From a virus: a stretch of DNA of 43,949 nucleotides. The stretch covers positions 1-43,949 of the IMG/VR virus record IMGVR_UViG_3300020437_000014; one strand, written 5' to 3'. Under the pieces are notes generated by a model. It ran no database searches. It worked only from the letters and a program-made list of their open reading frames with translations, and was not told the origin of the DNA. The position numbers were made by a program, and so were the translations under genes. Below, piece by piece: positions 32,051 through 42,015 of the stretch (the first letter of the stretch is position 1; every line of letters begins with the position of its first letter).

Positions 32051-32677
32051 CTATACTTGATTTTGTTCTGCACAATATTTTTTAGTTCCAACTTTTGAGT
32101 CCTTATTTTTAGAAGCATCAGTCACTCCACGAATGATTGATGAATAAATTTTTAGTACAGTATTTGCTATAATCTCTCCTTTGTTTGGACTCATAATTTT
32201 AAAAGAATTTGAAGCGGTTACGGTAAATTCTTTTGCGGTGAATATGACTTTTTCTGTGGCCTTTACGTCAAAATTTCCATTATTGGTTCCTGTACCTCTT
32301 GCAACAAACTCAATATTATCACCCTCAAATCTAAGATTACCATTGGTAGCATTTATAATTATATTGCCATTTTTTGCGTTCAAAACCAAACTATCTTCAG
32401 CTTGGGTAGAAGCACTGCCACATTCTAGTTGAAAATGTCCTGGTTGTATAGAGCTAGTCCATCCCTTTCTAGTTCCATCAGCATCCATACAAAGAGAATG
32501 TTCAGCATCTGCTGTTTCAAGTAGAACAGCAGAGGTTACGTCACCTTCTTTATGAATGTGACCATACTTCAATCTTCCATGACGATTCCCATATTCAATG
32601 GCATCATAATTTTTCTTTGCTAATTGATTTGTGCCAGAATTTAATGATTCTGTACTATTTCTAGCAGTTGCAGACAT
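32051..32677 (-). CDS. Beta-helix-like spike protein (208 aa), possible detached gp5 C-terminus
   Basis: Residues about 85-165 form a regular series of short alternating strands (SLVLNAKNGNIIINATNGNL, RFEGDNIEFVARG, FDVKATEKVIFTAKEFTVTA, NSFKIMSPNKGEI), the pattern of phage triple-stranded beta-helix or needle domains such as the C-terminal part of T4 gp5 and gpV-type spikes. Residues 30-80 (GRLKYGHIHKEGDVTSAVLL) form a separate small domain. The C-terminus has lysines and a Cys. It lies a few genes after the gp5-like gene at 38733-40403, which lacks such a repeat, so it may supply the membrane-piercing spike as a separate polypeptide. Evidence is pattern and context, not measured homology. 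A GTTAAATA element precedes it. Confidence 0.77.
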   Translation of the reverse strand: MSATARNSTESLNSGTNQLAKKNYDAIEYGNRHGRLKYGHIHKEGDVTSAVLLETADAEHSLCMDADGTRKGWTSSIQPGHFQLECGSASTQAEDSLVLNAKNGNIIINATNGNLRFEGDNIEFVARGTGTNNGNFDVKATEKVIFTAKEFTVTASNSFKIMSPNKGEIIANTVLKIYSSIIRGVTDASKNKDSKVGTKKYCAEQNQV

Positions 32678-32699
32678 ATGAAAAAATAAAGTTATTAAC

Positions 32700-32707
32700 T
32701 ATTTAAC
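32700..32707 (-). promoter_or_regulatory. Late-promoter-like octamer GTTAAATA
   Basis: GTTAAATA on the minus strand, 23 nt upstream of the ATG at 32677 and just after the stop at 32712. It differs from TATAAATA at two positions, so the call is weak; the same variant recurs at 42008. Confidence 0.35.
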
Positions 32708-32711
32708 CATG

Positions 32712-35700
32712 TTAAATGAGATTGTCTGGAGTTCCTGGTATATTAAGTCTGGAATCATTACTTCGAATATCGCTACCCTGACGTATGATAGCAGAAGGTC
32801 TAGTTGTAACTTGTGCATCAATACTTTCTTGCAATGTATCATAAATCTGAACAAGATCTCCAGGAGTTTCATACCAACCAGCATATTTAACTCCATCTTT
32901 ATAAAATACAGATCCATAATATGGTCTGCCATCATAGTATCCAGTTTTCTTTAGACCAACCAGATCAGTAACCTGAATTAACTTACTTGTGTCTTGAACA
33001 ATTGGATCTCTAACTACTCTAAGAATAGGTGTTCCTTGGAAATTGAGACCTTCAGGAGATGTAATTGTAATTTTGGGGTAAGAAGTCATACCAAATGGTT
33101 TTTGGTTGAGTTTAATACTAGTTACGCCTCCACTAGTTGAAGTTGTGAGTTCTGCATCTAAAGGAATATTTGGAGTTCCGTCTCCCGGAATCAAAATCAC
33201 AGGATCTCCAGGAGTGTATGCAATTCCTGGGGTTCCAATTTCTATCCTATCTAGTTCAAGTATTACAGGATAACTAGGTGTTCCTGTTCCTGTTCCTATC
33301 CCCGTTCCTGATCCAGTAGTTGTGGTAGTTGTTATCTCTGTTCCTATTCCTACTTCCGGCGGAATAATTGGAGTTCCAATATTAATTATTGGTGGGTCCA
33401 TAATTTTTACAGTACATGCAACACCAACACCACTTACAACCTTTTTGCATGGTGGAGGAATAAGAACTGCAGAAATCCCAACAGGATTTTGCCTCCAAGA
33501 CTGAGTGGATCCCGTATCGGTGGGTATTTTTCCTGATATTTGTACGGCGGCTAACACGGGGTTTTGTTTAAAAGGAACTCCAGATTCTCTTTTATTCTTT
33601 AGTTTGAGTTCAATATCATTCTTTCCCTTGGGAGCAGTGAATTTTACGGTGACAACATTCTGATCTGATTTAATTTTTTCAATCTCCTTTCCTCCAACCT
33701 TAACAGTCAAAATATGATCTGCCTCGGCCTTCAAAGTATATCTCCCATCAACAGGGAAATCAACATCTTTCCAAATCATGGTCCAAACTGCTGCACCAGT
33801 AATAGTATCAACGCCATTCTTGAAGTATGGAGATAAGAAAGGTCCAAGTTTTCCAGTTTGATATGTCGCTAGTTTGGGTCCTTCATAGACCACTCCCTCA
33901 TATCCCTCTAATTCTGTGATCTTATCTACGATTTCAGTTTTTCCCGCTTCCAATCGATATGTCAAATCCCAAGTACCTCTCCCCTCAAATTGTCCAGGAG
34001 AAGTTTGAATTGATCCTCGACGGTTTGATGGAGTAAACCGACCATTCTCTGCTCGTATTTGCATATCGTTATCATCATTTGATGAACTAACGTAATCAGC
34101 AAATATAACCTTCCCCGATGATGATCCCCCTTCTTTCGCCCCATCTTTAGATCTTTTACCTCCAGTTTTTCCGAAACCTTTTCTAAGAACACCCTGTTCC
34201 AAAGCGTTAAACTTTACTGGGTCAAATTTGTCGGGAAGATTTACTTTAAATGTTTCAGATTTTTTACCTTCTCTACTGTTCTGATCAAATTGTACTCCAT
34301 CAATAACAACAAGACTCATGGCTTCTCCATTACTAGAAGGACTTGGATTATCATCCCATTCTGCAACAACATCAAAAGATCCCTTACCATAACCAGTTGC
34401 AATAATATGAGACATATCATCAGAAAACCTTACGCCGATATCTCCTTTAACATTCTTAATCTCCATGATATTATCATCATCACCATCCCCACTAGAATCT
34501 AAGAAGACAATTTTTGTGGGATTTTCTAAGTAGTTTGATGCATTTGGACCCCTCCCTCTTGTCCCTGGGGCAGTATATGAAATTGAGTATGTAGATTGAT
34601 TTTGTTCTGTTGCATTAGAAGACCCTTTACCAGATCCAAATGTTATTTTTTTTGTTTCCTCACCACTGTCTCTATTCTGTCTGAAAATAACTCCACCAAT
34701 GTTTATAGTATCAAATACTTTACCTGAAGTATTAGGATTATCATTCCATTTAAATCTAATAGACAGATCGCCGCCAGAAGATCCACTTACAATAATTTTT
34801 TTACCATCATCAGAAAACTTTGCTGTTGCTCCAGGTGATGCAGATTCAATTTTTAAACTTGCATTTACATCAAAAGACTCTATTTCTCTTAGAGTAGAAC
34901 CTCTACCAAAATTTCTAAGAGTAACTGCATCATCATCAAAACTAATTGTTTTCCCGCCATCTGATAACTTAAATCCGAAGTTTGTAGGATTGTCTAAATT
35001 ATATGTAATGGGAATTTCAAAAGAAGTTTTTGGTTTTGATTGATTTATTTTTGGTTGTTGATTAATCTTTCTGGTAGCAACAGCAGTAACCTTATAGTCA
35101 GTATTAATTTTAACTTTCTTTTTAAATTTTTCAATCTGACCACTTTTTTCTACATTTCTGATTGTAAATGTATGTCCATTTTTAACACCTAATTCTTGGA
35201 AAACAAATTTTATTTCCATATTTTTATTATTTCCCTGACCAAATTTCTCAAAATTAACATGTGCAAAGTCAATTAGTTTTGGTTCTGATACCCAATCAGC
35301 AGTGTTAAAAATTACTCTTTCAATTTTTTCTCTAATAGTTCCAATATAGTTCTCAACATCAACGCGAATTTTATATTTTCCTTTTTCTAATTTAAATATA
35401 TGTGTTTTTGGATTTTTATCTCTATGACCATACAGTGTGCCAATCCCTTCCTCCGGCAAATCTGTATAGAGAGGATCTCCAGCTTGTTGTTCATAATTTG
35501 GAGTTTGTGCTATAGATTTTAGTTTATTTGTATTATTATCAGTTATTATAATTCTTCCTACATTATCGGCAGTACCTTTAATTCCATAATACCCCGTCTC
35601 CTCTGCCTCAAATATCCAAGTATTGGATCTAGGATCTCCACCATTATCTGTATTCTTTTCAGACAATGGTGGAAACGGAGATATCGCAAACCTATTCATA

Positions 35701-38687
35701 AATTTAGACCACCTACTGGGGTTTATAGGATCATACACTGGATACCACTGATCTTCAGCGCCAGGAAATCTAGTTGTCCACAAAGGATTATCTTGACATC
35801 TACCTTTTTGTATCGGTTTGGCTTCTGATGGAATAGGTACGTCTGGGGCATCAATAGTTAGTGCAAATCCTGTTGGGTTTTCTTGCCAAGAAGCATCAGA
35901 AACAACTCTCTCCTGTGGATTTATAATTTTTATTTTTACTGCCAATCCCATTGGATTTCTTTTAGAATTGGATTTGTTTGGAGATTGAATTAACTCAGCT
36001 CGAATACGATAAAATCCCTTTTCAAATCTTCTTAGATAAGGAGTCATTCCAGTAGATTTTCCTGCGGAATTAAAGCCATCTTTTCTGATTATGACCTCAT
36101 CTCCACCATCACGAACATCAGATAACCCATTTCTAGCTCTCCTATCTCCATCTGTTATACTATTTCCAATATATAAGTTGACAGCATCAGCAGCAGCAAC
36201 ATCAATCTGATAATCTCCAGTAACTGGAAACTCTACATGTTTCCAAGCAATAATCTCTTCTGCAGAAGAAGATTCAATTTCAGCGTCATTGATAGTGTTT
36301 TTTGGTTCTTTAATTTTTACTTCAACAGGAACCTTTATTGGTTTTGGATTAATACTAGTAACTCTAAATCCAATATTCTCATCAAAACCATTACCAATAT
36401 CATCATCAATACCAATTACAGTCTTATCAATAGTTTTAAAACCAGAGGTAGAACTTCCCCCAAGTATCTTTACAAGATATTTTTTTCCTCCAGTAAATTC
36501 TCCACTACCTCTAATCTTTTCCCGTTCCAAACCCGTAAGAAAAGTGCTTTCTCCCGCTCTATTAACAACGGTTCGATTTTCTATACTTCTTTTTAAAGTT
36601 AAAGGTTGATCGTCAGTATCAATGACTATTTCACTAGCAGCTAAACCAGAAGTTCTGAGGTTATCATCAACATCCATTAAAAAATTAATAGTGGCTTCGC
36701 CATCCCCAATCACATTAAGATAAAGATTATCACCATCTCTATCAAAAGAAGCTTTAATATCAGGAATTTCATCCACAAGTTCTACCTCTACAGGTTTTGA
36801 TCTCAATTTTTGTTTTGGTTTAAATGGGACTATTCCATGACTATTTAAAAATGCATCTTTCTTTCCAGCACTCGGAGTAATTCTCCACAATTTTCTATTA
36901 GCTTTATCAATATATCTTACAGTATCAAAAATATTTCTAACTTGGCCTTCAACTTCTGTTCCCTTCTCAACCTTAACAATTTTAAAACTACCATCTTCTT
37001 TTCTAATAACTTTCGTAACTTCTTTTTCATATTTGAGTCCATTCTCCAAACTTACACGAATCTCATGAACTCCAGATTCAATATACTTTTTATATTTTTT
37101 AGGGGAATCGTTGGGTTCAGACATCTCAAACAGTTGTTCCCCATCTATAGCTAAGTATGATTCTCCATCAGAGGATCCCCTAAAGATATAATCTCCACTA
37201 AATGGAAAGTTTTCTTCCCATATAAAATTATATGGAATTCCAGCAAAATCTGTTCCTTCCTCATCAGAATTTGGAACCGGTGAGATTGCATACTGATTCA
37301 TAAAAGAATCTCTAATCTTTTTAGGATCCGGAACTCTCTCACTCAACCGATAGAAGAGATCAAAACTACCCCTCCCCTCGACTCTATCTTTATTCTTGGC
37401 AGTAAACTTTCCCCTGGGACAGGTTAATTGTACATCATCATTATCATTAGTCGATCCCGTTACGTCTGCAAAAATAGTAGATCCCTGCGCAAAATTATCA
37501 CCATCTTGAATCCTCAAAAGTTTTTTTTCCTCTCCAGTTTGACCAAATGAACTTTTTACTAACAATCCTTGTTCTAATATGAGATCTTTTTTATATTGAG
37601 AATTTCCTCTAGATTCTGATATAACCTTATACGTTGTTTTACGTTTTATTCTCTTGATAGATTTTCTTGTTTTGCCACTCCTATCTTGGTGAGTTATTCC
37701 CTTGATGGTAAATGTATGGCCGTCATCAACCAATTCATCATTATCATCAACTTCAACAAATCTAAATCTTATATCTCTATTTCGATCAGATCCTTGTCCA
37801 TATACTTCGAATTCAATATCAACATATCCATCATCTTTTTTTGCACCCCATGTAGGATGTTGAACATCATATTTTATCCGAGTAGTCTCGTCTTGACCAA
37901 TGACTTCAAGAGGACTATATCCTCTACTATTCCACCAAGGAGATTGAATCCTATTGAGAGCATCTATGTACTGTTCGATTTGTTTCTGAATAGGATCTTC
38001 ACCTAGATTTCTATATGTAGTTGGATCCCACTCACCAATATCTCTCCCATCAGCATCGTACCTTCTACCAAATCCAATGGAATCACTACCCTCTTCCTCA
38101 ACAATATCAAAATCTTCAAACTGATCTCTCTCACTAAATGTAATTGTTGTGGTACTTATCCCGCATAGATCAACCTCTAAAACACCCTGAGTAGAAAACC
38201 CACTATCATCAACAAACTTTGCAAAAGGTGGGTACTGAAATCCATATCCACCTTCGACAAGATCTACAGACAATAATTGAGACCCATCCTCTGTCATAAC
38301 GGGATTTGCTTTAATACCAACTCCCCCTCCTCCAAAAAATTCTATTCTAGGACTCTTCTTAGAATAATTTTTATTTTTTTCTTTTAATCCCTCAACTGGA
38401 TTACAATCCTTTGATATTGCACCTTTTTTAGGTCTTATATCCTTAAGTTTAAGATCAATTACCTCATTGATATTTAAATATTTTACACCATCACGACTCT
38501 CAAGAATGAAAACTTTACCAGGATCTTCTCTAGCAACTCTTTTTGCTTCCTTTATTGATACATTTTTTACATACCCCAACTTCTTGTCAACATACCCAAC
38601 ACGGATATTTGACTTTTTGGTTTCAGAACTAATTTCATTGGACTTCTGAAAGATATTAAATTTTGCCTTATTTTTTTTATCTTTCAT
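32712..38687 (-). CDS. Very large virion protein with repeated PA14-like modules (1991 aa)
   Basis: The N-terminus is Lys-rich (MKDKKNKAKFNIFQKSNEIS). Residues about 110-185 are a glycine-rich structural block (IEFFGGGGVGIKANPVMTED, VEGGYGFQYPPFAKF). The protein contains repeats of a PA14-like or beta-jellyroll unit near 455-560, 810-905, 1010-1110 and 1690-1790, each with an 'I/V.W...FP..G.Y......D....l.i....' core (FPFSGDYIFRGSSDGESYLA; FPVTGDYQIDVAAADAVNLY; ETGYYGIKGTADNVGRIIIT; FPVDGRYTLKAEADHILTVK). It also has several 'DDNDxQ/EI...G.F...GRG..D' beta units. A Thr/Gly-rich linker (ITTTTTTGSGTGIGTGTGT) lies near 1810. The C-terminus is YYDGRPYYGSVFYKDGVKYA, then a Gln/Asp tail. PA14 domains often bind carbohydrate. 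The gene sits next to the gp5-like hub gene; the role is likely a baseplate-peripheral fibre or adhesin. The specific position in the particle is unknown. Confidence 0.82.
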   Translation of the reverse strand: MKDKKNKAKFNIFQKSNEISSETKKSNIRVGYVDKKLGYVKNVSIKEAKRVAREDPGKVFILESRDGVKYLNINEVIDLKLKDIRPKKGAISKDCNPVEGLKEKNKNYSKKSPRIEFFGGGGVGIKANPVMTEDGSQLLSVDLVEGGYGFQYPPFAKFVDDSGFSTQGVLEVDLCGISTTTITFSERDQFEDFDIVEEEGSDSIGFGRRYDADGRDIGEWDPTTYRNLGEDPIQKQIEQYIDALNRIQSPWWNSRGYSPLEVIGQDETTRIKYDVQHPTWGAKKDDGYVDIEFEVYGQGSDRNRDIRFRFVEVDDNDELVDDGHTFTIKGITHQDRSGKTRKSIKRIKRKTTYKVISESRGNSQYKKDLILEQGLLVKSSFGQTGEEKKLLRIQDGDNFAQGSTIFADVTGSTNDNDDVQLTCPRGKFTAKNKDRVEGRGSFDLFYRLSERVPDPKKIRDSFMNQYAISPVPNSDEEGTDFAGIPYNFIWEENFPFSGDYIFRGSSDGESYLAIDGEQLFEMSEPNDSPKKYKKYIESGVHEIRVSLENGLKYEKEVTKVIRKEDGSFKIVKVEKGTEVEGQVRNIFDTVRYIDKANRKLWRITPSAGKKDAFLNSHGIVPFKPKQKLRSKPVEVELVDEIPDIKASFDRDGDNLYLNVIGDGEATINFLMDVDDNLRTSGLAASEIVIDTDDQPLTLKRSIENRTVVNRAGESTFLTGLEREKIRGSGEFTGGKKYLVKILGGSSTSGFKTIDKTVIGIDDDIGNGFDENIGFRVTSINPKPIKVPVEVKIKEPKNTINDAEIESSSAEEIIAWKHVEFPVTGDYQIDVAAADAVNLYIGNSITDGDRRARNGLSDVRDGGDEVIIRKDGFNSAGKSTGMTPYLRRFEKGFYRIRAELIQSPNKSNSKRNPMGLAVKIKIINPQERVVSDASWQENPTGFALTIDAPDVPIPSEAKPIQKGRCQDNPLWTTRFPGAEDQWYPVYDPINPSRWSKFMNRFAISPFPPLSEKNTDNGGDPRSNTWIFEAEETGYYGIKGTADNVGRIIITDNNTNKLKSIAQTPNYEQQAGDPLYTDLPEEGIGTLYGHRDKNPKTHIFKLEKGKYKIRVDVENYIGTIREKIERVIFNTADWVSEPKLIDFAHVNFEKFGQGNNKNMEIKFVFQELGVKNGHTFTIRNVEKSGQIEKFKKKVKINTDYKVTAVATRKINQQPKINQSKPKTSFEIPITYNLDNPTNFGFKLSDGGKTISFDDDAVTLRNFGRGSTLREIESFDVNASLKIESASPGATAKFSDDGKKIIVSGSSGGDLSIRFKWNDNPNTSGKVFDTINIGGVIFRQNRDSGEETKKITFGSGKGSSNATEQNQSTYSISYTAPGTRGRGPNASNYLENPTKIVFLDSSGDGDDDNIMEIKNVKGDIGVRFSDDMSHIIATGYGKGSFDVVAEWDDNPSPSSNGEAMSLVVIDGVQFDQNSREGKKSETFKVNLPDKFDPVKFNALEQGVLRKGFGKTGGKRSKDGAKEGGSSSGKVIFADYVSSSNDDNDMQIRAENGRFTPSNRRGSIQTSPGQFEGRGTWDLTYRLEAGKTEIVDKITELEGYEGVVYEGPKLATYQTGKLGPFLSPYFKNGVDTITGAAVWTMIWKDVDFPVDGRYTLKAEADHILTVKVGGKEIEKIKSDQNVVTVKFTAPKGKNDIELKLKNKRESGVPFKQNPVLAAVQISGKIPTDTGSTQSWRQNPVGISAVLIPPPCKKVVSGVGVACTVKIMDPPIINIGTPIIPPEVGIGTEITTTTTTGSGTGIGTGTGTPSYPVILELDRIEIGTPGIAYTPGDPVILIPGDGTPNIPLDAELTTSTSGGVTSIKLNQKPFGMTSYPKITITSPEGLNFQGTPILRVVRDPIVQDTSKLIQVTDLVGLKKTGYYDGRPYYGSVFYKDGVKYAGWYETPGDLVQIYDTLQESIDAQVTTRPSAIIRQGSDIRSNDSRLNIPGTPDNLI

Positions 38688-38723
38688 GTTGCCAGAAAAA
38701 TTATCATCTCATCTATTTGTTTA

Positions 38724-38731
38724 TATTTATT
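38724..38731 (-). promoter_or_regulatory. Late-promoter-like octamer AATAAATA
   Basis: AATAAATA followed by TAAAC on the minus strand, 37 nt upstream of the ATG at 38687, in a 45-bp gap. One base from the T4 late consensus. Confidence 0.5.
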
Positions 38732-38732
38732 A

Positions 38733-40403
38733 TCAAAAATCTAAAGCGTCGTCAAGACCCGATCGATCTCCTGCTTCGGCCCTCGCGAGTTCATCATCAA
38801 TATCATCAGTTGTATATGAAACATTTGGTTGAGTTGGTCCAGGTTCCAGATATCCAATTTGTTCTATCTCACCAATGTCCATGGGAGGATTATCAACAGC
38901 ATCAGAAACTGATTGAATACTATTCATGTCCGATTTAAACTGACCGACACTACCTGAAGCAAATTGATAACAATCAGACAATGATGCTTGTGGTTTAGAA
39001 CTACATCCAAGAATATCAAGTTGGAAATTTCCAAATTGTAGTGCAGAGGTTAGATTGCCACCGATTCCACCAATTCCTGAGATAAGATCCTTTATAGTAT
39101 CATCAACACCAGCAAGTTCATTTTGCATGTCTCCCAAAAAATTGTTAATATCATCTAAAATACCATCATTTACTCTTCCAATCTCTTCCTTATTTCTATT
39201 AATAACCTCAGAAACTACAAACTCTGCATGACATGGAGGAACCTTTGGATTTGTTCTACGTTTTTCTTTTTCTTTGGGATTTGGATTGGATGCGGCATCT
39301 AAAAGAGCATCAATATCAAAAGTATCAGCTAAAATATCTCCTAGCATATCACAAAGATTATCGGATAGTTTTGAATACAAACAAGATACTACGGACAAAG
39401 ACTGTTCCTTCACATCTGCGAACTGAAATCTCAAATGAGAAGGCATGGCAGATACAACATCTGTCATGGATTCATTCATTACTTTATTAGTATATTCCAT
39501 CATCTTATCAGTTATAACTTTCACATACTTTGCCATTTGACAACCAAGTTTTTTCATATAGTCTTTAACTTGATTAGCACTATTCATCGAACCAGAGGCA
39601 TCATCAACAAAACTTTTAGCAGTGCTTAAGAATCCATCTATTTTACCAACCAGAGTATCGAGAAGAGTTTGAATCGCCTTCATAGCAGATGAAATAGTTT
39701 CATCAGGATCTTGAGGTTTCATCAAAGGAATACATTCCCGATACTTATTAGATCTTCTTACATCTGCAATAGTTTGTACGTGAACAGAATCTCCTGCACT
39801 TTCATTTGTAAAATTTTTAGGTGGATCTGGATTATTCGGTCTATATTCCTCAGGTTCACCAGAAACAACGCTTGGACTTGTTAAGAGTCCGGAGTTTGGA
39901 GGTCCATCCTCTGCGTTTTCTTCTACCTTTGATGTATCTCCCTTGGGTTTTGAATGGCCACTTGTTCCAAGAGGTCCTGGTTTCTCATTCGTAACTCTAT
40001 CATTTTTACTTTCCTTTGAGAGTGGAGTGGAAAGATTATTGCCCAAGACTCCCATGATAACAGGAATCTGTTGGTCTTGACCGTCCATGAAAAAACCAAA
40101 CACCATCATCCCCTGACGAAGATTTGATGTTTGGCTTGATCTCGCTTGACCACCTCCAGCAGTAACTGGATACATTATCTGGGCCCAAGGAAGTTCTTCA
40201 GATGGAATTTCAGATTCTCCCTGATCATGGAGTCCAATAATCCGAACTTTATATCTTTCACCCCATCCGGGAATAGATTCAGCACCAGAAAACTTTCCAG
40301 GATTTTTATTACTTCTCCAGGTAGAATCATCAGCAATTTGACCTACCCACCAAAGAAAACTGCCTCCTAAAAAACCAGGATTAAATAAACTTCCACCTTC
40401 CAT
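38733..40403 (-). CDS. Baseplate hub/spike protein, gp5-like OB-fold, no lysozyme domain seen
   Basis: A 556-residue protein. Residues about 15-130 (FLWWVGQIADD, YKVRIIGLHDQGESEIPSEE, LPWAQIMYPVTAGGGQARSS, GMMVFGFFMDGQDQQIPVIM) match the oligonucleotide-binding fold at the N-terminus of T4 gp5 (WFVG..., RVRVVGLH..., IPTEKLPW..., QPITSA...). The lysozyme domain that follows in T4 gp5 is not visible. Instead there is a long hydrophilic region (about 130-200) and a helical part (about 225-480, ETISSAMKAIQTLLDTLVGK onward, with Cys-containing segments). The end is acidic. It presumably joins the central spike to the hub. The ATG has GAGGA upstream and follows the 40410 gene by 6 nt. Confidence 0.83.
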   Translation of the reverse strand: MEGGSLFNPGFLGGSFLWWVGQIADDSTWRSNKNPGKFSGAESIPGWGERYKVRIIGLHDQGESEIPSEELPWAQIMYPVTAGGGQARSSQTSNLRQGMMVFGFFMDGQDQQIPVIMGVLGNNLSTPLSKESKNDRVTNEKPGPLGTSGHSKPKGDTSKVEENAEDGPPNSGLLTSPSVVSGEPEEYRPNNPDPPKNFTNESAGDSVHVQTIADVRRSNKYRECIPLMKPQDPDETISSAMKAIQTLLDTLVGKIDGFLSTAKSFVDDASGSMNSANQVKDYMKKLGCQMAKYVKVITDKMMEYTNKVMNESMTDVVSAMPSHLRFQFADVKEQSLSVVSCLYSKLSDNLCDMLGDILADTFDIDALLDAASNPNPKEKEKRRTNPKVPPCHAEFVVSEVINRNKEEIGRVNDGILDDINNFLGDMQNELAGVDDTIKDLISGIGGIGGNLTSALQFGNFQLDILGCSSKPQASLSDCYQFASGSVGQFKSDMNSIQSVSDAVDNPPMDIGEIEQIGYLEPGPTQPNVSYTTDDIDDELARAEAGDRSGLDDALDF

Positions 40404-40409
40404 TAACTA

Positions 40410-40646
40410 TTAATCCTCATATAACTTGCACTCAGCTGCCCAAGGTTCTTCGTCGCAAAACATTTCAAAATCTGTTGGGTCATGATGGTCGCCTGCTTCG
40501 ATGTCTTTCTCGTGTTCCTTAGCATATCTCTCAAGATGAGAAAGTTCGTCTTCAATATGACGACGACGTTGAGGAGAGATATTTGGATCTTCTAAGATTT
40601 TATGATCTTCACTAATGTGTTGCTCGATTGTTCGTTTTTCTGTCAT
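40410..40646 (-). CDS. Small conserved acidic protein (78 aa)
   Basis: A 78-residue, highly charged, probably helical protein (MTEKRTIEQHISEDHKILED, then SPQRRRHIEDELSHLERYAK) that ends with an acidic Cys-containing tail (FEMFCDEEPWAAECKLYED). I recognise the pattern from T4-like cyanophages, where it is of unknown function. It lies between the hub gene and the gp5-like gene with only 6-12 nt gaps, so it is translated in the hub operon and may assist hub assembly or act as a small chaperone. That role is inferred. Confidence 0.82.
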   Translation of the reverse strand: MTEKRTIEQHISEDHKILEDPNISPQRRRHIEDELSHLERYAKEHEKDIEAGDHHDPTDFEMFCDEEPWAAECKLYED

Positions 40647-40658
40647 TTTAGTTTACCG

Positions 40659-41987
40659 TTAGATAGAGGTAGTGTGATTTCCCTTTCTTCCAAAAGAATC
40701 TCTGACTAAAGTCAATTCAGTACGGAACTCTCTTGGTGTAATATAGTGACATAAATCTGATATAATATATAGTCCTCCAGATTGTCGATCTACTTCATCA
40801 GATTTTTCAATATTCAATTGAGGAGCATCAACAAAGATGAGTTCCCCGGCATGAAGTTCAAAGTCACCAGGTATAGTAATAGAAATTTGAGAACTAAAGA
40901 ACTGATTATACCTCATAAATGCTTGATTAACTATCTCACCATACTCGAAGTTCTCATCCCCTGACTTTTCTAACTGTTGTTCTATATTACCCTCAGGAAA
41001 AGATCCAGTATCTAAAACAAAATAAGATGTTCTTGTGTGATCCATGTCAAATTCTGGATTGAACTTTGGTAACATCTTGCCAGATATTTTTATATTCTCA
41101 TCGTTGGCTTTATTTGACTTTACCTGATAAAAAGTGGTGAAGGGATCGAAAGTCACAATGCGGTTGGAATATGTTCCCATCTTTGCTTTCTTCTGAACAT
41201 TTATCAGATTGGATTCAGAAAAATTTATGATATTAGCATCGTATCCAGAAGGAGCTTTTGTGTCGGGAGTATTATTATAGATGTAAGACTTCTTCTGTTT
41301 CTGATCATCTTGACCAAATAAACCATCAATAGACTTATACTTGTATCCCTCAGCCGTTTCATACAAAAAATATCCTGCACTCTCCCCCTTCTTCTGATTT
41401 TCCGAAGATACTGATTGTTTGGATAACCAATTCAAAAGATAGAAGGGTTTTTTATGATATGCTGTGAAATTCCTAGTATTAATTGTAGGTTCAACATCCA
41501 GTTCTTTCTCCGTTTTTAAATCATCTTTTAGTATCTTTTCAACATTATCAGAAATTAATCCATAAAAGGTTCCGCTAACAGACATATGTTGTCCTCTTAT
41601 ATACTCCTTTGACCTTAAGTCCAGATCTATTAGACTTTTACGGCTATCTTCAACTATAGGAGAAAAATCGTTGACATAGAGAATCATTTCTTTATCACCA
41701 CCAAGAGACACTTCCTTATCTCCAATTTTCTGAGACAGTTTTAGATTAACAGATTCTGTTCCAGTCAAAGGAAAAGCCTCTTTTACAGTTTTTCCATCAA
41801 GATCTTTCGATGATCCAGTATCAACAAACTTAATATCTACAGAAATAGAATCCATCATTATACTTTCATAATAAGACAACTCAGTTATAGATGCAACGAG
41901 ATCAATACTGTACTTGCCATCGTTAGAGTTTATTACCACAGATTTTAGTGCGGATTCTGCAGAACTTCTTGCGCTTATTTGTGCCAT
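40659..41987 (-). CDS. Baseplate hub protein, gp27-like (inferred)
   Basis: A 442-residue beta-rich protein. The N-terminal ~115 residues (SIDLVASITELSYYESIMMD, SVDIKFVDTG, VNLKLSQKIGD, MILYVNDFSPIVEDSRKSLI) resemble the first tube-like domain of gp27/gpD-type hub proteins. Residues about 155-215 include 'LLNWLSKQ', a short helical part, and the C-terminal ~80 residues (GDFELHAGELIFVDAPQLNI, then GGLYIISDLCHYI and FRTELTLVRDSFGRKG) follow the 'G...l..G..v.v..p.......sG.Y.I....H.i....f.t.l.l.rDs' pattern of the second hub domain. It lies upstream of the gp5-like gene, as expected of a partner. No other T4 gene fits better, but identity to gp27 is inferred. Confidence 0.74.
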   Translation of the reverse strand: MAQISARSSAESALKSVVINSNDGKYSIDLVASITELSYYESIMMDSISVDIKFVDTGSSKDLDGKTVKEAFPLTGTESVNLKLSQKIGDKEVSLGGDKEMILYVNDFSPIVEDSRKSLIDLDLRSKEYIRGQHMSVSGTFYGLISDNVEKILKDDLKTEKELDVEPTINTRNFTAYHKKPFYLLNWLSKQSVSSENQKKGESAGYFLYETAEGYKYKSIDGLFGQDDQKQKKSYIYNNTPDTKAPSGYDANIINFSESNLINVQKKAKMGTYSNRIVTFDPFTTFYQVKSNKANDENIKISGKMLPKFNPEFDMDHTRTSYFVLDTGSFPEGNIEQQLEKSGDENFEYGEIVNQAFMRYNQFFSSQISITIPGDFELHAGELIFVDAPQLNIEKSDEVDRQSGGLYIISDLCHYITPREFRTELTLVRDSFGRKGNHTTSI

Positions 41988-42007
41988 GTATGAATACCTC
42001 TTATTAC

Positions 42008-42015
42008 TATTTAAC
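42008..42015 (-). promoter_or_regulatory. Late-promoter-like octamer GTTAAATA
   Basis: GTTAAATA on the minus strand, 21 nt upstream of the ATG at 41987, overlapping the stop of the upstream gene. It is a weak match like that at 32700. Confidence 0.3.

Noticed and set aside
33235-33360. Simple-sequence stretch rich in TTCCTGTTCC-like units
   Set aside because: It encodes the Thr/Gly linker of the 1991-residue protein in frame; not a CRISPR or a regulatory repeat.
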